Positions 1 through 8,950 of a stretch of DNA of 31,957 nucleotides are shown one piece after another. Location: positions 1 to 31,957 of IMG/VR virus record IMGVR_UViG_3300007533_000002. One strand, given 5' to 3'. A program made the position numbers and the translations under genes. Origin of the DNA: a virus. Position 1 is the stretch's first letter; the number at the start of each line of letters is the position of its first letter. The notes below the pieces were generated by a model. It did not search any database and was not told the DNA's origin. It saw only the letters and a list, made by a program, of their open reading frames with translations.

Positions 1-123
1 CTGCCGTGATCCCTTGATCACCAGCGGCAATTTGATGTTTAGCCCAAGGGGACTGTTGATAGTGCTGCATAAAGTTATTAATGAATTCATTTGGATCGGC
101 CATCTGTCCATAGGCGCCCCACA
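1..123. repeat. terminal direct repeat, left copy (circular closure)
   Basis: These 123 bases are identical to 31835-31957. The gp7-type gene is cut by both window ends and becomes one uninterrupted 201-aa frame when the copies are overlapped. The simplest reading is a circular molecule of about 31,834 bp written with an assembly overlap. That fits a headful-packaging P22-like phage, whose permuted DNA assembles as a circle. A true short terminal repeat is possible but less likely, because it would cut a gene. Confidence 0.95.
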
Positions 124-277
124 AAGCCGGCAATGCTTTTGTGCCGTAGGAAGCATACGGTTGTAATCGATTAACTGCTTGCTGATGGTATTGGTTTCGG
201 GCATCCATACCTTTTTGAATATCTTCATTCCAGTCATCATAACCACCAGCACCGCTGAGTGAGTCTAATATTCCCAT
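1..277 (-). CDS. gp7-type DNA ejection protein, N-terminal part (continues at the right end)
   Basis: This is the N-terminal piece of a 201-aa protein split by the linear window; the rest is at 31506-31834. The start is the ATG at 275-277, with AAGGA seven bases upstream, beginning MGILDSLSGAGGYDDWNEDI. It follows the 100-aa gene by 10 bases. The protein is rich in Gln, Asn, Gly and Ala and has no clear hydrophobic segment, like the small P22 ejection protein gp7 (about 229 aa). The call rests mainly on position: it is directly followed by gp20-like and gp16-like genes, as in P22. Internal virion proteins of this set leave the capsid with the DNA and help it cross the cell envelope. No specific motif proves this. 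Confidence 0.7.
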   Translation of the reverse strand, partial: MGILDSLSGAGGYDDWNEDIQKGMDARNQYHQQAVNRLQPYASYGTKALPALWGAYGQMADPNEFINNFMQHYQQSPWAKHQIAAGDQGITA

Positions 278-287
278 AATTTCATCC

Positions 288-590
288 TTAAAAATTTACA
301 AAGCCACTACCATTCCAGTATTGCGGGACACCGGTAGTGGTATTAAACAATACCATACCCGGTACCAGTTCCTTGGTATCCATCTTGCTAATATCATCGG
401 AGCTATAAGGGGGCAATTGCAACAATGGAATAGAGAAGGCACCAGTGGCATCCGTCGATAACGCCCCGACTAAAAAATCTCCAATAATTGTAGTCAATTG
501 GTTGAAAAATGTTTGTGCGGAGCCTGTCAAATGCCCATCAGGAGTAACGATTGCCTCCGATGCGTTTACATTTCTAATTAATTGACTCAC
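288..590 (-). CDS. 100-aa virion protein in the tail-needle (gp26) position
   Basis: The start is a GTG at 588-590 with GGGAG six bases upstream; the gp10-type gene ends three bases before it. The C-terminus (NTTTGVPQYWNGSGFVNF) is a short aromatic motif common at the ends of phage tail-fibre and neck proteins. In P22 the gene between gp10 and the ejection genes is gp26, the trimeric tail needle of about 233 aa. This protein is under half that length and lacks long heptad helices, so it may be a reduced tip or plug protein rather than a true needle. It is likely a structural protein; the exact role is unknown. Confidence 0.6.
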   Translation of the reverse strand: MSQLIRNVNASEAIVTPDGHLTGSAQTFFNQLTTIIGDFLVGALSTDATGAFSIPLLQLPPYSSDDISKMDTKELVPGMVLFNTTTGVPQYWNGSGFVNF

Positions 591-593
591 TGA

Positions 594-2030
594 TTACTCC
601 CTGTCAATAGCAATTGATGCGTTTTTTATAAAGAAAGGAATGTCGTTAAAATATTCCAATTTAGGCACAAAGGATCTCATATCACCAAGCTGACGCCATC
701 TAAGGCGCCGCTGATAATTCCCCGCTTCACCACTGTTTAACTTCACAAAGTTGCCAAAAGTGATGCCACCATCCCGTGAGAGCGCCAAAAACACTTGAGG
801 GTATATGTTGGGTTCTACCGTTTTTCCGAGCCCTGGTACAATTTGTAGTTGAAATTGAGATACTTTGAATTTTTCATATCCAGGAAATTCAATTTCTGGG
901 CCAATTAATTGTATTTTGATTGAATTTAAACCATTTGAGGTATATTCGTGCGCATAATCATAAATTCTGGGCACATTATAACCTCCTATATAATGTTTAT
1001 TATTAAAAAAAGCATGAGTAGCCCCTATATGTCTTCCATCATTTTCTTCTAAAATAGACCATTCTTTAGAGGAAAAGTTATACAGTAATGTCTTATCCGC
1101 TGTACTGGAGCTAAGTTGGTAAAACACATCCCCCCGTTCTCTATATAAAAAACCTTGCGCGTCTGAACCATCGCCAAATTCATCTTCCAACAAAATATTA
1201 ATAGATTGAGTGCTGATATTTTGGGGAGTAGCACCTTGAACGCTCACTTTTACGCCATCTAGACCATTTTTGTTTTTTGATAAATAAACCAATAGTCCAA
1301 ACTCTTGAGCTAACGATGCTTTAGAAGCTAAACCGTGCTCATACAGAATATTGGGGATTTCACGGAAGGGTATATTGCCGGAGCGCCCGGCATCAAACCA
1401 AATGCGAATGGAAAAATCACCGAATAAAAATATATGGCCATTAACATTTTGTATTCCACGTAGAACATCCCCCTTGATAGATAAAAATAATGCTTTGCGC
1501 GCAACATTGTCGGCATCTTCCCAGTTCAAGCCATTGTTTAGTTCACTTAGAAACCATTCAGATGTCCCTTCTCGAATAACAATCAAATAACCATCTAATG
1601 ACGTAACATCCGACGGGTTGGGAGGCACAAACGTACTAGTTGGCTCAGTAAAAGAGCTTGCAACTGTATCCCAAATCCAAATTTTTGCACCGTCTACAAA
1701 AGCAACTTGTGTTTCATTTGATGCTATTCCAACATAGCCCGTACTAGTAGTAATTTGGCCAATTTCATTCGGAACTAACCCAGAATCCAGTCTATAGACG
1801 CTATCACCGGAGACAACATACATCTCATCCTTAAATACATACTGAGCACGAATAGTCGGACCACTCCCAACAATTAATCCTTCATCGTGACCCATACAAT
1901 GCGAAATATAGCGCCGACCAGTATGGCTATCTAAGAAAACATAGGCATTCGTTAAACTTGTAGGGTTAAGAAAGGGAGATTGTAAACGATTATATCCCGT
2001 GACTATGGGATAATCGATAATCTTATCCAT
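594..2030 (-). CDS. gp10-type packaged-DNA stabilisation / tail plug protein
   Basis: Protein of 478 aa, close to P22 gp10 (472 aa). In P22 this protein joins the gp4 ring and plugs the portal channel to keep packaged DNA inside. The C-terminal third has the family pattern: LSRDGGITFGNF, then RRLRWRQLGDMRSF and a final short strand, matching the LSATTDGINYG and KRVLWKRVGRIR segments of P22 gp10 as I recall them. The frame is open to a GTG at 2042, but the ATG at 2030 (MDKIIDYPIVTG) is preferred because it overlaps the gp4-type stop as TAATG and has AGGTGG upstream. It follows gp4 and precedes the needle-position gene, as in P22. Confidence 0.87.
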   Translation of the reverse strand: MDKIIDYPIVTGYNRLQSPFLNPTSLTNAYVFLDSHTGRRYISHCMGHDEGLIVGSGPTIRAQYVFKDEMYVVSGDSVYRLDSGLVPNEIGQITTSTGYVGIASNETQVAFVDGAKIWIWDTVASSFTEPTSTFVPPNPSDVTSLDGYLIVIREGTSEWFLSELNNGLNWEDADNVARKALFLSIKGDVLRGIQNVNGHIFLFGDFSIRIWFDAGRSGNIPFREIPNILYEHGLASKASLAQEFGLLVYLSKNKNGLDGVKVSVQGATPQNISTQSINILLEDEFGDGSDAQGFLYRERGDVFYQLSSSTADKTLLYNFSSKEWSILEENDGRHIGATHAFFNNKHYIGGYNVPRIYDYAHEYTSNGLNSIKIQLIGPEIEFPGYEKFKVSQFQLQIVPGLGKTVEPNIYPQVFLALSRDGGITFGNFVKLNSGEAGNYQRRLRWRQLGDMRSFVPKLEYFNDIPFFIKNASIAIDRE

Positions 2031-2740
2031 TACCACCACCACCTAAAATTGGGCCGCATCAATAGAGGAGACGGTTGCAAAGATAAGTCCGGTATATTTA
2101 CCGCAGCCAGTGAGCGTTTAATTTTTTCGAGTTGCCTCGCATCGCTCGGTGATAAATGAGTATTATAAATAGGTGCTAAATCTTCCGCCAATTGTAATAC
2201 TAAGAATTTATGAAAATACCTAGGAACTTCTAATAAATTTGAATCCAAATCTACAGCACTCAAGATTTGTTTTACTAAAACGGTAATTGTATACGTCTGA
2301 TTAGGAATGGGATAAATGTTTACGTAAGACCGATCGGGCGAACCCGATAAATAAATAACACAGGGCCTGCCTTTCGTCGTATTCGTATAATAGCCGTTAA
2401 CAAATTCCATTTCGGACAATATTTTCATCACTTGGGTTTTATAACCATTCTCACTCACGTCGGCAGCTATAAGAGTAGAAATGGGATCGGTCGTAATATC
2501 TGCAGTAGCTAAATTAGATATTTCATATTTTATTTTTTCCGGCGTCGTATCAAAGTTAATTTCGCTTCGATGGCCGCCATGCCACCCAGTAGCGCTTAAA
2601 TCATCTAAAATTAGATTAAGATAATTGAGTCCCTGATTTATTTTTGCGGAGCCAATGTCATCATCATCAATAGCATACGCTCTGATTTTTTCTAAAGCCG
2701 CAATAATCAAATTTCTGGCAGTGCGATAGACTTGTGCCAT
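2030..2740 (-). CDS. gp4-type tail accessory factor (head-tail adaptor)
   Basis: Protein of 236 aa placed between coat and gp10-type genes, where P22 encodes gp4 (166 aa), the adaptor that docks on the portal ring. The N-terminal half is mostly helical (IIAALEKIRAYAIDDDD; INQGLNYLNLILDDL), as in head-completion adaptors, with a beta-rich middle. It is about 70 residues longer than P22 gp4, so the match is by fold type and position. The start ATG overlaps the upstream stop as TAATG. It ends in three tryptophans whose TGG codons also form the SD of the next gene. It would act in virion assembly, closing filled heads. Confidence 0.8.
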   Translation of the reverse strand: MAQVYRTARNLIIAALEKIRAYAIDDDDIGSAKINQGLNYLNLILDDLSATGWHGGHRSEINFDTTPEKIKYEISNLATADITTDPISTLIAADVSENGYKTQVMKILSEMEFVNGYYTNTTKGRPCVIYLSGSPDRSYVNIYPIPNQTYTITVLVKQILSAVDLDSNLLEVPRYFHKFLVLQLAEDLAPIYNTHLSPSDARQLEKIKRSLAAVNIPDLSLQPSPLLMRPNFRWWW

Positions 2741-3003
2741 TAGCTATCCTTAGAAGATTGCTTTTTGCTTTTTGCTTTCTTTCCGAGTGCTTCTATCTCA
2801 CGTTCTTTTGCACTTATACGTTCTTTAAGTGCTTTCTCACGACTTTCTTTAGCTAACTGTGGTTTATTGGTCCATTCGCCGGTCTGCAAATAAGATTCCA
2901 CTTCAGGAGCCGGCACAACAACTTTTAAATCTCGAGTGAGATGTAATAGCAATACATTATGTGGCTGTGGTTCCTTAATTTTAGGAGTGCTATAAATCGC
3001 CAT
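2740..3003 (-). CDS. 87-aa lysine-rich protein between coat and gp4
   Basis: Small protein starting MAIYSTPKIKEPQPHNVLLL, with SD AGGTGAAAT before the ATG. The first 50 residues look like a small beta domain. The last 35 are charged and predicted helical (KESREKALKERISAKEREIE), ending in a Lys/Ser-rich tail. It is translationally coupled to the gp4-type gene by TAATG. Nothing in P22 sits here, so it could be a decoration, head-completion or assembly protein; I do not recognise the family. A terminator-like hairpin separates it from the coat gene. Confidence 0.7.
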   Translation of the reverse strand: MAIYSTPKIKEPQPHNVLLLHLTRDLKVVVPAPEVESYLQTGEWTNKPQLAKESREKALKERISAKEREIEALGKKAKSKKQSSKDS

Positions 3004-3021
3004 ATTTCACCTATTTATTGA

Positions 3022-3046
3022 TAAAAGCAGGGGCAAAATGCCCCCA
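3022..3046 (-). terminator. partial Rho-independent terminator after the coat gene
   Basis: On the minus strand a perfect six-pair stem GGGGCA/TGCCCC with a TTT loop is followed by TGCTTTTATC. It follows the coat stop codon by about 40 bases. It likely makes coat mRNA more abundant than the tail genes downstream, by stopping some transcripts. Confidence 0.6.
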
Positions 3047-3048
3047 CT

Positions 3049-3092
3049 GTTACACACTAGTTACACACTAGTTACATTATGGTTACACTTGG
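3049..3092. repeat. four tandem 11-bp repeats at the coat 3' end
   Basis: The plus strand reads GTTACACACTA twice exactly, then two diverged 11-bp copies (GTTACATTATG, GTTACACTTGG). The last copy holds the coat stop codon. On the coding strand each copy carries TGTAAC, so the duplication places stop codons in all three frames just after the gene. Confidence 0.8.
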
Positions 3093-4321
3093 GAAATCAC
3101 TCGGATGCAGTAATCTTGCAAAGCGAGACTACCGACAAGGATACCGAGACGCATATAAGAGGTGCCCTTCAATGCATCCCCATCTACCCATAATGAAAGG
3201 GATAAACCGGTATCGGGATCGCTATAAGTAGCACCCATTTCCGCAATTTTCCCCGTTGCATTATCAAATTGATAAACTGGCTTCATCGGAGGAGCAGCTA
3301 AAATTATTCCACCTTTAGTGTAGGCAAGATTGATTTTGTGGCTGCCTACAACTGTAACCGCAGCAGTATCAGGAATAGCTACTGAAACATTCTTCCGTGG
3401 ACCGGTGGTAACGATTGAAGGTGAAACATTCAAGGTAGCAGCCCCAGCAGCGGCAGTAACATCTTGAGTGATTACAAACGACATAGTTTGTCCGCTATCA
3501 GTTTGTGTTAAAGGACTAACAGCGTTCACACCCTCTACAGTTATGATATCGCCAACTTTGAATGTAGCTGTACCAGCATTTGCCACCACAATTTGATTAC
3601 CAGAGGTGACCTCACCATTCACTGTAATGCCTGACTCAGCAGCAGCTGTTCCAGAAGTATGAGACCTCACACTTTGATTCTCATAAAGATCAAAACCAGC
3701 GATATTAGACAAAGCTCCATTAATCGAGATTTGTTTATTAAGAATCGAGTTGAAGTTATTTTGCAAAGAGGTTGCTGATTTAAGGTAAGCAGCATCAAAC
3801 GGATCTAAAGCAATGCAAGGATTCATCGTCATGGGCATCTCTAGCTTAAGCATTTTAGCTCTCGCAAGCGCCATTACTTCAAATGAATTAATAGTTGAAG
3901 AGGCGGACCCAGTAAAATAGTTAATATTTTGTTCAACTTTAGAATGAATATATTCCTCTACTTTCTTAGCTAAAGTTGGGATTTGGGGTTGTACAACTCG
4001 GTCAAATACCTCATCGCGTGGCAACTCATAGGTGCTTTCCAAAGCATTAAGTTCAACCGGTACAGAGATTACTTTTTCCAGTGTTAATGGAACAGTCGCC
4101 TCTTCAATTGATTGTACGTTAGACGAAACATCTAATCCCTCCACCGCTTCATAGCGATTACGCAAGCGAATCTTAATTGTATCGCCCACGCCATATCTGT
4201 TTTGAATAAAATCTTTTGTATAGTCTTGTGCAGCGGTCATGCACAGTGAGTTATTAGCATGAAATTCAGCAGTCGCTTTTTTTGCATGCCAGTCCGCGTC
4301 AAATGCAATAGTATTTGGCAT
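3083..4321 (-). CDS. P22-type major coat protein
   Basis: Protein of 412 aa (P22 gp5 has 430) that forms the icosahedral capsid shell with the HK97 fold. The N-terminus (MPNTIAFDADWHAKKATAEF) and the scaffold-coat order fit the P22 coat family. Residues of about 230-310 form a beta-rich insertion (VNGEVTSGNQIVVANAG; KVGDIITVEGVNAVSPLT) that matches the inserted I-domain of P22 coat proteins. The second of two adjacent ATGs is chosen because GAGGTG lies six bases upstream of it. It overlaps the scaffold stop by one base (TGATG). Downstream come four 11-bp repeats and a terminator. Confidence 0.9.
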   Translation of the reverse strand: MPNTIAFDADWHAKKATAEFHANNSLCMTAAQDYTKDFIQNRYGVGDTIKIRLRNRYEAVEGLDVSSNVQSIEEATVPLTLEKVISVPVELNALESTYELPRDEVFDRVVQPQIPTLAKKVEEYIHSKVEQNINYFTGSASSTINSFEVMALARAKMLKLEMPMTMNPCIALDPFDAAYLKSATSLQNNFNSILNKQISINGALSNIAGFDLYENQSVRSHTSGTAAAESGITVNGEVTSGNQIVVANAGTATFKVGDIITVEGVNAVSPLTQTDSGQTMSFVITQDVTAAAGAATLNVSPSIVTTGPRKNVSVAIPDTAAVTVVGSHKINLAYTKGGIILAAPPMKPVYQFDNATGKIAEMGATYSDPDTGLSLSLWVDGDALKGTSYMRLGILVGSLALQDYCIRVISQV

Positions 4322-5253
4322 CATTCACCTCGATTTTTACGCATAGCAGCTTCCTTTAGTGATCTGTATGAATCAGTATCAGTGCTGGAGTAGCTGCGTT
4401 GATTAGTACTGTGCCCAGTCGGAGGCGGTGCTTTGCTAAAAGCACGTCCGCCGGAGCCTTTCTTGTTGAATGCGTAATGAATGACCGCCTCGCGCTGTGT
4501 CATCGGATCAAGGGATTTGATGCGTTCCAGTTCACGTGGATTATTTTTTGCCAAGTCGTAAAGAACATCTGGACCGTTCGGCAAAAACTCAGCTGTATCA
4601 CGTACGATTTCTGGTACCGCGTAATCATTTACATAATCGTCAAAGTCATAATGACGTGATGCAAAATCAGAAACGCGTTTTTCGTAACGAGACTTATGCT
4701 GATTTTGAATTTGTTGTAGACGCTGTTGCTCGCGTTGCTGAGCTTGTGATTGCGTCAACGCTTGCATGCCAAGTGTGCTACGAACCGCTTCATATCTGAC
4801 AGAGCCTGGCTCTAATACGGAGCCGTCAATCGGATCGACTAGCGGTTGTTCATATCCGTGCGCTGGATAGCTTCCTTGCCCGTAACCCAATCCTTGGGCG
4901 CCAGCTTGATAACTATTTTTCTGACTTTGACCACTAATTGACCCAAGTTGCTTTTTGAGATCGTTAAGCTCTCGTTCAAGCTTGCGCTTATCTCGATAGT
5001 AACGATTTTTCCAGGCTGCAGCGTCATCATGCTGAGGGTCTGGTGGAGCATCTGTCTCATGTTGCTCTTGATTAGCTTCAGGAGCCGATTCTTGAGCACC
5101 ATGATCCTCCGCATAATCGTCATGCGCTTGGGTGTTTTCGCCTGCATCCGGCGTCGGATTTTGGGTATAGTCAGTATTATCAATAGTCATCACATTACCA
5201 TCCGTGGTTTGCATAGCTCCCGGCCTATGCGCCGCGCGTGTTAACCGAGGCAC
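4321..5253 (-). CDS. scaffolding protein (gp8-type)
   Basis: Protein of up to 310 aa, just upstream of coat, where P22 encodes gp8 (303 aa). Scaffolds co-assemble with coat inside the procapsid and leave before DNA enters. The composition fits: a low-complexity acidic N-terminal half, a helical Gln/Arg-rich middle (QREQQRLQQIQNQHKSRYEK) and a Lys/Arg-rich C-terminus that would bind coat. The start is uncertain. The longest frame uses a GTG at 5253, but the first residues look non-native, and ATGs at 5214 or 5190 (MTIDNTDYTQ) are more natural although none has a strong SD. Confidence 0.82.
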   Translation of the reverse strand: MPRLTRAAHRPGAMQTTDGNVMTIDNTDYTQNPTPDAGENTQAHDDYAEDHGAQESAPEANQEQHETDAPPDPQHDDAAAWKNRYYRDKRKLERELNDLKKQLGSISGQSQKNSYQAGAQGLGYGQGSYPAHGYEQPLVDPIDGSVLEPGSVRYEAVRSTLGMQALTQSQAQQREQQRLQQIQNQHKSRYEKRVSDFASRHYDFDDYVNDYAVPEIVRDTAEFLPNGPDVLYDLAKNNPRELERIKSLDPMTQREAVIHYAFNKKGSGGRAFSKAPPPTGHSTNQRSYSSTDTDSYRSLKEAAMRKNRGE

Positions 5254-5303
5254 GCTCTCGAACGTGGTAAGACACGACCTATATGCAAGTTAAGCGTTCC
5301 TAC

Positions 5304-7400
5304 TTAACTTGATTGTTCCCTGTAACGAGCTTCATCTTGTTTCAGCCTATCCATAGCCGAGACAATTTCTGCGCTAGCATCCATTTGAGCTTTATATTCT
5401 TCTGCTTGAGCTTTGCGGGTTGTTGCTTGTAGTCCGAGCAGCTCTTTTATGTAGTCTATTTCTTGTTCCATGTGTTTAAGTTGCAATTCTTGCTCTTTGA
5501 TTTGCAATTCCTTGGCTTCTAATTGCATTTTGTGCTGTTCGAGCATTAATTTAGGATTAGGTTTTTTCGGAGGAGGAGGTTTACCTTCCTCTTTCGCAAT
5601 AATCGCTGGGTCTGTAAGCATCCGCGCACGTTCAATAACTTCATCTTTATTTTCAACGTCAATCAATTTAGCAATGATGTCGCCCCATTTTTCTTGAACC
5701 GGAGGGGGAAGTTCAGCAAACTGCAGAATAAGTTTGATTGCATCCGCATGTTGAAGAGCAGTAGGTGCAGTGGGTTCTATGCGTACATAAAAATCACCTT
5801 TGGTGAAATCTAATGCGCCTGGATAATTGATAGGAAGTTTGTAGAATTTACCTTTTTTGTTGTTGAGATGAAGCACTCGTTCACTATCATAGACAGTTTT
5901 CATTACTTCAATGATGCAACGACCAGCATCTTCCATCGTTTGCAACAAGTTATCGTGAAAGATGTAAGTAGACCCTTCACCCTGTCTAATACGATTTTCA
6001 ATAGCTATACCAGAGCGTTCGTTACCCGGCGCTCCTAGATTAGCGCCGTATCTGCCGACTACGTTATCAATATTAGCAATCGACATTTCGAACTGTTGTA
6101 AAAGCGTAGGGGGGATTTCGCTCGGGGGAATTTTCTCAGCTTTTTGACCCGTTTCATCTCGTTTTGATATTTTTACCGGTCCTTGACGCTCTGGATTCGC
6201 CCAATGGGTTTCAAGCCCTTCTATGTTTTCCGGAGTAACGCTCCATTCTTCGCGAGAACGGTATTTAACGACCTGAGCCATATCAGACAGTAAAAAATTA
6301 GCATATTTCTGAATATCTCGCGCATAGTGTATATAAGAAGTAGTGAACTCTTGCTGTCCGATGCGATAACAATCTCCAAGTACCATCATGATTGGGAAAG
6401 TTCTAGCAGACCAGCGTTTCTTTTCTAATATTTTTCCTTTTACGAGCTTGTAATGCATGATGCGATAATCTTGGCTATGCCGAGTCATCTCAATGTTGGG
6501 AACGATAGGAACTTCATGAAAAGGTGTGAGCGCATCAAGCGCGCCATCTAGGATTGATTTATTATTTGATTCAGTAATTTTTTCGTTTAGCTCAAGAATT
6601 TCGTCGCGTTCTTTAATTCGTTTATTGTACTGCTTGCGCGTCATTGTTCGGCCATCATCGAGCAATACTAACTCAAATTTATAGTGTTCTTTCACATATA
6701 AATCTACGACAGCAACAGTATCCTTAGTTATCCAGTTGAATGCGCCCCCGGCTAAGGGCTGCACATAACTACTACCTTCAGGAGTAAATCCATAAATTTT
6801 TTCAAATTCATTTTTATCAATGTAGTAAAATTTACCAATATATTTTCCGTCACACTTGCTTGGCTTCTCAGCCATCGGATCAAAAAAAACTAAATCTGGG
6901 TCAAGAACCGGGTAGAGAAATATATCTTGATTAAATGCGTATGCATCTTCATAGTCTGTTGCAATTTCTATCGCACCATAACCGCGCGTCAACGCATCTT
7001 CTATAGCAGTTTGCCATACTCGATTCGCTTGAGAATGAAATAGAATATTATTTAAAGCGTCTTGTTTAGCATCAATAAGTTTTTGCTCGACTTCCAAGTC
7101 TTTTTCAGTCTGATTTTCTTGCTTTGGAGCGGGCAGAACAGTGAGAGTTGGCGTATTTTTTCTAAATTCACCGATTACTTTAGTTACATGATTATGCAAA
7201 ATATTGCACTGAAGAGCGGGTTTTTGCAGTTGAGCAAATTGTGCACGCTCTGATGATGTCCACATGTCTTGACGTAAGAAATATAAATCATCGTTACCTT
7301 TTTGCCTATTTTCGTACCAGTAAGCATTAAAATCGGCTATATATTGCTCAACTTTATTTAAAATATCTTGGTCTTTATCGCTATATTTGCGCTCGCTCAT
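5304..7400 (-). CDS. P22-type portal protein
   Basis: Protein of 698 aa (P22 gp1 has 725) that forms the dodecameric DNA-entry ring at one capsid vertex and docks terminase and gp4. Family features include the N-terminal segment with YFLRQDMWTSSERAQF, a central body, and a long charged helical C-terminus from about residue 600 (QHKMQLEAKELQIKEQELQL onward) matching the P22 portal barrel. The ATG overlaps the large-terminase stop as ATGA and has GGGAG eight bases upstream, so the two are translationally coupled. Gene order terminase-portal-scaffold-coat is canonical. Confidence 0.92.
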   Translation of the reverse strand: MSERKYSDKDQDILNKVEQYIADFNAYWYENRQKGNDDLYFLRQDMWTSSERAQFAQLQKPALQCNILHNHVTKVIGEFRKNTPTLTVLPAPKQENQTEKDLEVEQKLIDAKQDALNNILFHSQANRVWQTAIEDALTRGYGAIEIATDYEDAYAFNQDIFLYPVLDPDLVFFDPMAEKPSKCDGKYIGKFYYIDKNEFEKIYGFTPEGSSYVQPLAGGAFNWITKDTVAVVDLYVKEHYKFELVLLDDGRTMTRKQYNKRIKERDEILELNEKITESNNKSILDGALDALTPFHEVPIVPNIEMTRHSQDYRIMHYKLVKGKILEKKRWSARTFPIMMVLGDCYRIGQQEFTTSYIHYARDIQKYANFLLSDMAQVVKYRSREEWSVTPENIEGLETHWANPERQGPVKISKRDETGQKAEKIPPSEIPPTLLQQFEMSIANIDNVVGRYGANLGAPGNERSGIAIENRIRQGEGSTYIFHDNLLQTMEDAGRCIIEVMKTVYDSERVLHLNNKKGKFYKLPINYPGALDFTKGDFYVRIEPTAPTALQHADAIKLILQFAELPPPVQEKWGDIIAKLIDVENKDEVIERARMLTDPAIIAKEEGKPPPPKKPNPKLMLEQHKMQLEAKELQIKEQELQLKHMEQEIDYIKELLGLQATTRKAQAEEYKAQMDASAEIVSAMDRLKQDEARYREQSS

Positions 7401-8947
7401 ACCCAGACTCCCTGGGAGTAGTGGTCCGGAACTGAGACGGGCTTATCAGAAGCTTTACGAGCAAATGCTAAAGCTCCATATTGTAAAGCATCATGTATAT
7501 CTGAGTACGGGTGGTTCTTCTCGGGAACTTCTTTGATGCGTTCACCCGAAGAAGAATTCATTTTTGCAAAGTGATAGTAACCGTTAAAACCTTCACGCAA
7601 ATATTCACATTCACTTCTATCGATGATGAGTCCGGGATTACCTTCTACCATCATATTGAGAAAGCTTTTAACCGCATCTTGACGTGCAGTCGGGTCATTC
7701 GTCACCGCACGCTGGGGATTGAGTCCCATATCACGCAAAATTGAAGCAGGTGAAATACCTTTCGCTTGCCCGGACGTATTAGCTACATCATGAAATGTTT
7801 TAGTGACAGTGATGTTATGCAGATTTAGATAAGGTAACACAACATTTTGTGTTAGTTCGGCGGTTGAAGTACCAAATAATGAGGTGAACTCTTTTAGTAC
7901 TCTTAATTGCCCACGAACAAATTGAAATAAAGTTGCCGCAGGAGTAAGACCGAAATCCCACCCGAGATAAAACATATGATTAAAATCTGGTCGAACGTGG
8001 TCGGCTGAGTGAATATCATCGTTATACGAAGAATAAACTCTCTGACCTGCGCGATAAACGCCATATTCGCCACATAGCTGTACACGGATTTCTTCCATTG
8101 ATTTACCCGTTGCAGCATTGAGATAATATTTCTTTGGCAAATTCTCCAAATTCTCGGCATCTGGATTTTCACGATATTCACCTTTTTCATTAATTAGCAA
8201 GCCCGGTGGCTGGGATAATACTGCAACACCATCTTCACGTTTCTGTTCAAATATTCTGTACCACCAGTGCCGAGTAGAAGGGCCATTCGTATCGAGAACA
8301 ATGCCAAAATCAAAGTCTTCGGGGCACAAATACTTATCAGGAAAACGTCCAACTCTATCTTGTAGTGTGCTTAAAATACCATCAGGCTGAGCCCGAGCTT
8401 CATTCACATACGCATTTGTAAGTTCTACTGAAGCAAAATCGTCGAATTGATGTGGTCTATCGCATGCAAAGCCGTCAATTTCTAGCTGAATGATGCCGTT
8501 CTTGTCTCTGATAGTATGCTTCTTATACACCCATGGGCTAAGATGACCCGTGATATTGCCGACGCGATCGAACCACATCGACCAGGTCCTAAATGTAGAC
8601 GACAGCAAATCTTTATAAGTGTTACGCACAAATACAGTGCGTGAGCGTCTAACACCATCAATGCACATCGGCATTTTAATAGCTTTCAAATAGCAATCAG
8701 CGAGACACATCGTAGACTTGCCGCTGCCGACTGGGCCTTTAACGCCACGTATGTAGCAATCTGACTGATGGAATTTTAAACCGGTTGGGCTAGGGCGATA
8801 CGACTTAATGAGACGGCCGCTGTTATCATATAGATTGAAAGCAAACTCATCGACGAGCTCAATATGATGCACTGTCTGTGCTTGTTTAATAGCATTAGCA
8901 TCAGCTTGAACTTTGCGAGCTTCATGTAATAACTTTAAGCCATGCAT
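7397..8947 (-). CDS. terminase large subunit (packaging ATPase and nuclease)
   Basis: Protein of 516 aa, near the 499 aa of P22 gp2. It powers DNA translocation into the procapsid and cuts the concatemer. Walker A is GPVGSGKST at residues 71-79, and the probable Walker B glutamate is in AYVNEAR near residue 183. The RNase H-like nuclease begins at GWDFG (residues 329-333), and a further acidic pair lies in YSDIHDALQYGALA near the C-terminus. The start follows the 75-aa gene stop by three bases. With a P22-like structural set, headful packaging is expected, which agrees with the circular assembly. Confidence 0.95.
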   Translation of the reverse strand: MHGLKLLHEARKVQADANAIKQAQTVHHIELVDEFAFNLYDNSGRLIKSYRPSPTGLKFHQSDCYIRGVKGPVGSGKSTMCLADCYLKAIKMPMCIDGVRRSRTVFVRNTYKDLLSSTFRTWSMWFDRVGNITGHLSPWVYKKHTIRDKNGIIQLEIDGFACDRPHQFDDFASVELTNAYVNEARAQPDGILSTLQDRVGRFPDKYLCPEDFDFGIVLDTNGPSTRHWWYRIFEQKREDGVAVLSQPPGLLINEKGEYRENPDAENLENLPKKYYLNAATGKSMEEIRVQLCGEYGVYRAGQRVYSSYNDDIHSADHVRPDFNHMFYLGWDFGLTPAATLFQFVRGQLRVLKEFTSLFGTSTAELTQNVVLPYLNLHNITVTKTFHDVANTSGQAKGISPASILRDMGLNPQRAVTNDPTARQDAVKSFLNMMVEGNPGLIIDRSECEYLREGFNGYYHFAKMNSSSGERIKEVPEKNHPYSDIHDALQYGALAFARKASDKPVSVPDHYSQGVWV

Positions 8948-8950
8948 TGC

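Noticed and set aside
4839-5244. ORFs on both strands inside the scaffold gene
   Set aside because: Alternate-frame shadows of the low-complexity scaffold sequence; none has an SD or protein-like composition.
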